NCBI GenBank assembly: GCA_002407925.1 | Contig: DHPN01000009.1 | Location: 129,655 to 135,553, forward strand | Direction of reading: 5' to 3' | Source of the DNA: Atopobiaceae bacterium UBA5363 | GTDB taxonomy: Bacteria > Actinomycetota > Coriobacteriia > Coriobacteriales > Atopobiaceae | DNA: 5,899 bases | Part shown: piece by piece, positions 5,484-5,899 of the stretch | Layout: the number at the start of each line of letters is the position of its first letter | How positions within the stretch are numbered: position 1 is the first letter of the stretch | Translations under genes and position numbers: made by a program | The notes under the pieces: generated by a model | Databases searched by the model: none | Told to the model about the DNA's origin: nothing | The model's input: only the letters and a program-made list of their open reading frames with translations

Positions 5484-5899
5484 CTAGGAATAGCACGGAA
5501 CCTCTCCATCGAGAAACGCTGCCCAGCATATCTCTGTAGCCGTCAGCCGACGCAAGAGATGTGCGGATATGCTTCCCTGCTTGTTGGCAGGTCCGGCGAG
5601 TGCACCTAGGACAGGCAGCCCGCTGACAGCGTTTGTGAGCTGAATTGCATCGCCTACGGCCCAAACATGTGGGGCGCTAGTGCGCAGGTGCTTGTCTATC
5701 ACGATGGGCCCACGGAGGCCAAGCTTCAGGCCCGCGTCCTTGGCGAGCTGCGTGTCGGGAGTCACCCCTACGCCCATGACAACAATGTCCGCGTCAAGGG
5801 GAGGCATGACGTGATCGGCGAATTCCAACAAGGTGGTCTTGACACCGGCAGACAGCAGGTTCTCTGCGACCTCGAGGCCAATGAAGCCTCCTGCGACGA
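5484..5899 (-). pseudogene. Remnant of an FAD/NAD(P)H-dependent disulfide oxidoreductase (NADH oxidase / CoA-disulfide reductase type)
   Basis: The open frame enters from the window edge and stops at 5484. It starts in the NAD(P)-binding Rossmann domain (VAGGFIGLEVAENL, then VKTTLLEFADHVMPPLD). It continues with MGVGVTPDTQLAKDAGL and ends the FAD-binding part with the conserved TSAPHVWAVGDA and LAGPANKQG. Intact relatives have roughly 45-60 residues between the MPPLD-like segment and ADIVVMG; here they are adjacent (about 5792), which indicates an in-frame deletion of the second half of the NAD(P)-binding domain. After PANKQG the family's RIAADNI-like continuation and the entire C-terminal dimerisation domain (about 100 residues or more) are missing; instead about 30 unrelated-looking residues run to a stop. 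An intact protein is therefore very unlikely. The 5' part lies outside the window, so the redox cysteine and first FAD motif cannot be examined. It lies on the same strand as suf, but nothing shows functional linkage. Confidence 0.8.

Noticed and set aside
5410..5664. Minus-strand 84-codon frame covering the 3' end of the oxidoreductase remnant and the intergenic region
   Set aside because: It overlaps the recognisable remnant in another frame, is rich in Arg and Cys without a motif, runs through the hairpin and the promoter, and has no good ribosome binding site that I could see. It is not considered a gene.
1..5899. A previously undescribed system in the window
   Set aside because: Every long gene is a well-known SUF component with intact catalytic residues. 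No unknown gene, repeat array or mobile element was seen, so a novelty claim is not supported.

Overview
The window holds a nearly complete SUF iron-sulfur cluster assembly operon on the minus strand. Read in the direction of transcription (high to low coordinates), the order is sufC (5336-4536), sufB (4539-3133), sufD (3133-1955), sufS (1952-687), sufU (700-263), then the first ~85 codons of an Rrf2-family regulator (from 260 or 248, running off the window at base 1). The genes are tightly packed: a 4-nt overlap (sufC/sufB), a 1-nt overlap (sufB/sufD), a 2-nt gap (sufD/sufS), a 14-nt overlap (sufS/sufU) and a 2- or 14-nt gap before the regulator. This points to one translationally coupled transcript.

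Upstream of sufC, 5337-5483 is non-coding. It contains a sufC ribosome binding site, a plausible promoter, two small inverted repeats that could be regulator sites, and a terminator-like hairpin just above the promoter. Beyond it, from 5484 to the window edge at 5899, is the remnant of an FAD/NAD(P)H-dependent pyridine nucleotide-disulfide oxidoreductase (NADH oxidase / CoA-disulfide reductase type). It has an apparent in-frame internal deletion and lacks its normal C-terminal domain, so I call it a pseudogene.

How the genes work together: SufS takes sulfur from cysteine as a persulfide. SufU, a zinc protein of the Gram-positive type, accepts it. The SufB-SufC-SufD ATPase scaffold assembles the cluster. 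The Rrf2-family protein, a family that includes the Fe-S sensor IscR, is a reasonable candidate to regulate the operon, but its sensor half lies outside the window.

Organism: the use of SufU rather than SufE, a short SufB (468 aa) and the order CBDSU suggest a Gram-positive lineage. The base composition looks moderately GC-rich by eye (not calculated). A Coriobacteriia-like actinobacterium, or a GC-rich clostridial relative, is my best guess, held with low confidence. I saw no RNA genes, CRISPR array, insertion sequence or prophage signal. The SUF genes are well conserved and ordinary; I found no evidence for a novel system. The points of interest are in the upstream region and in the distal position of the regulator.
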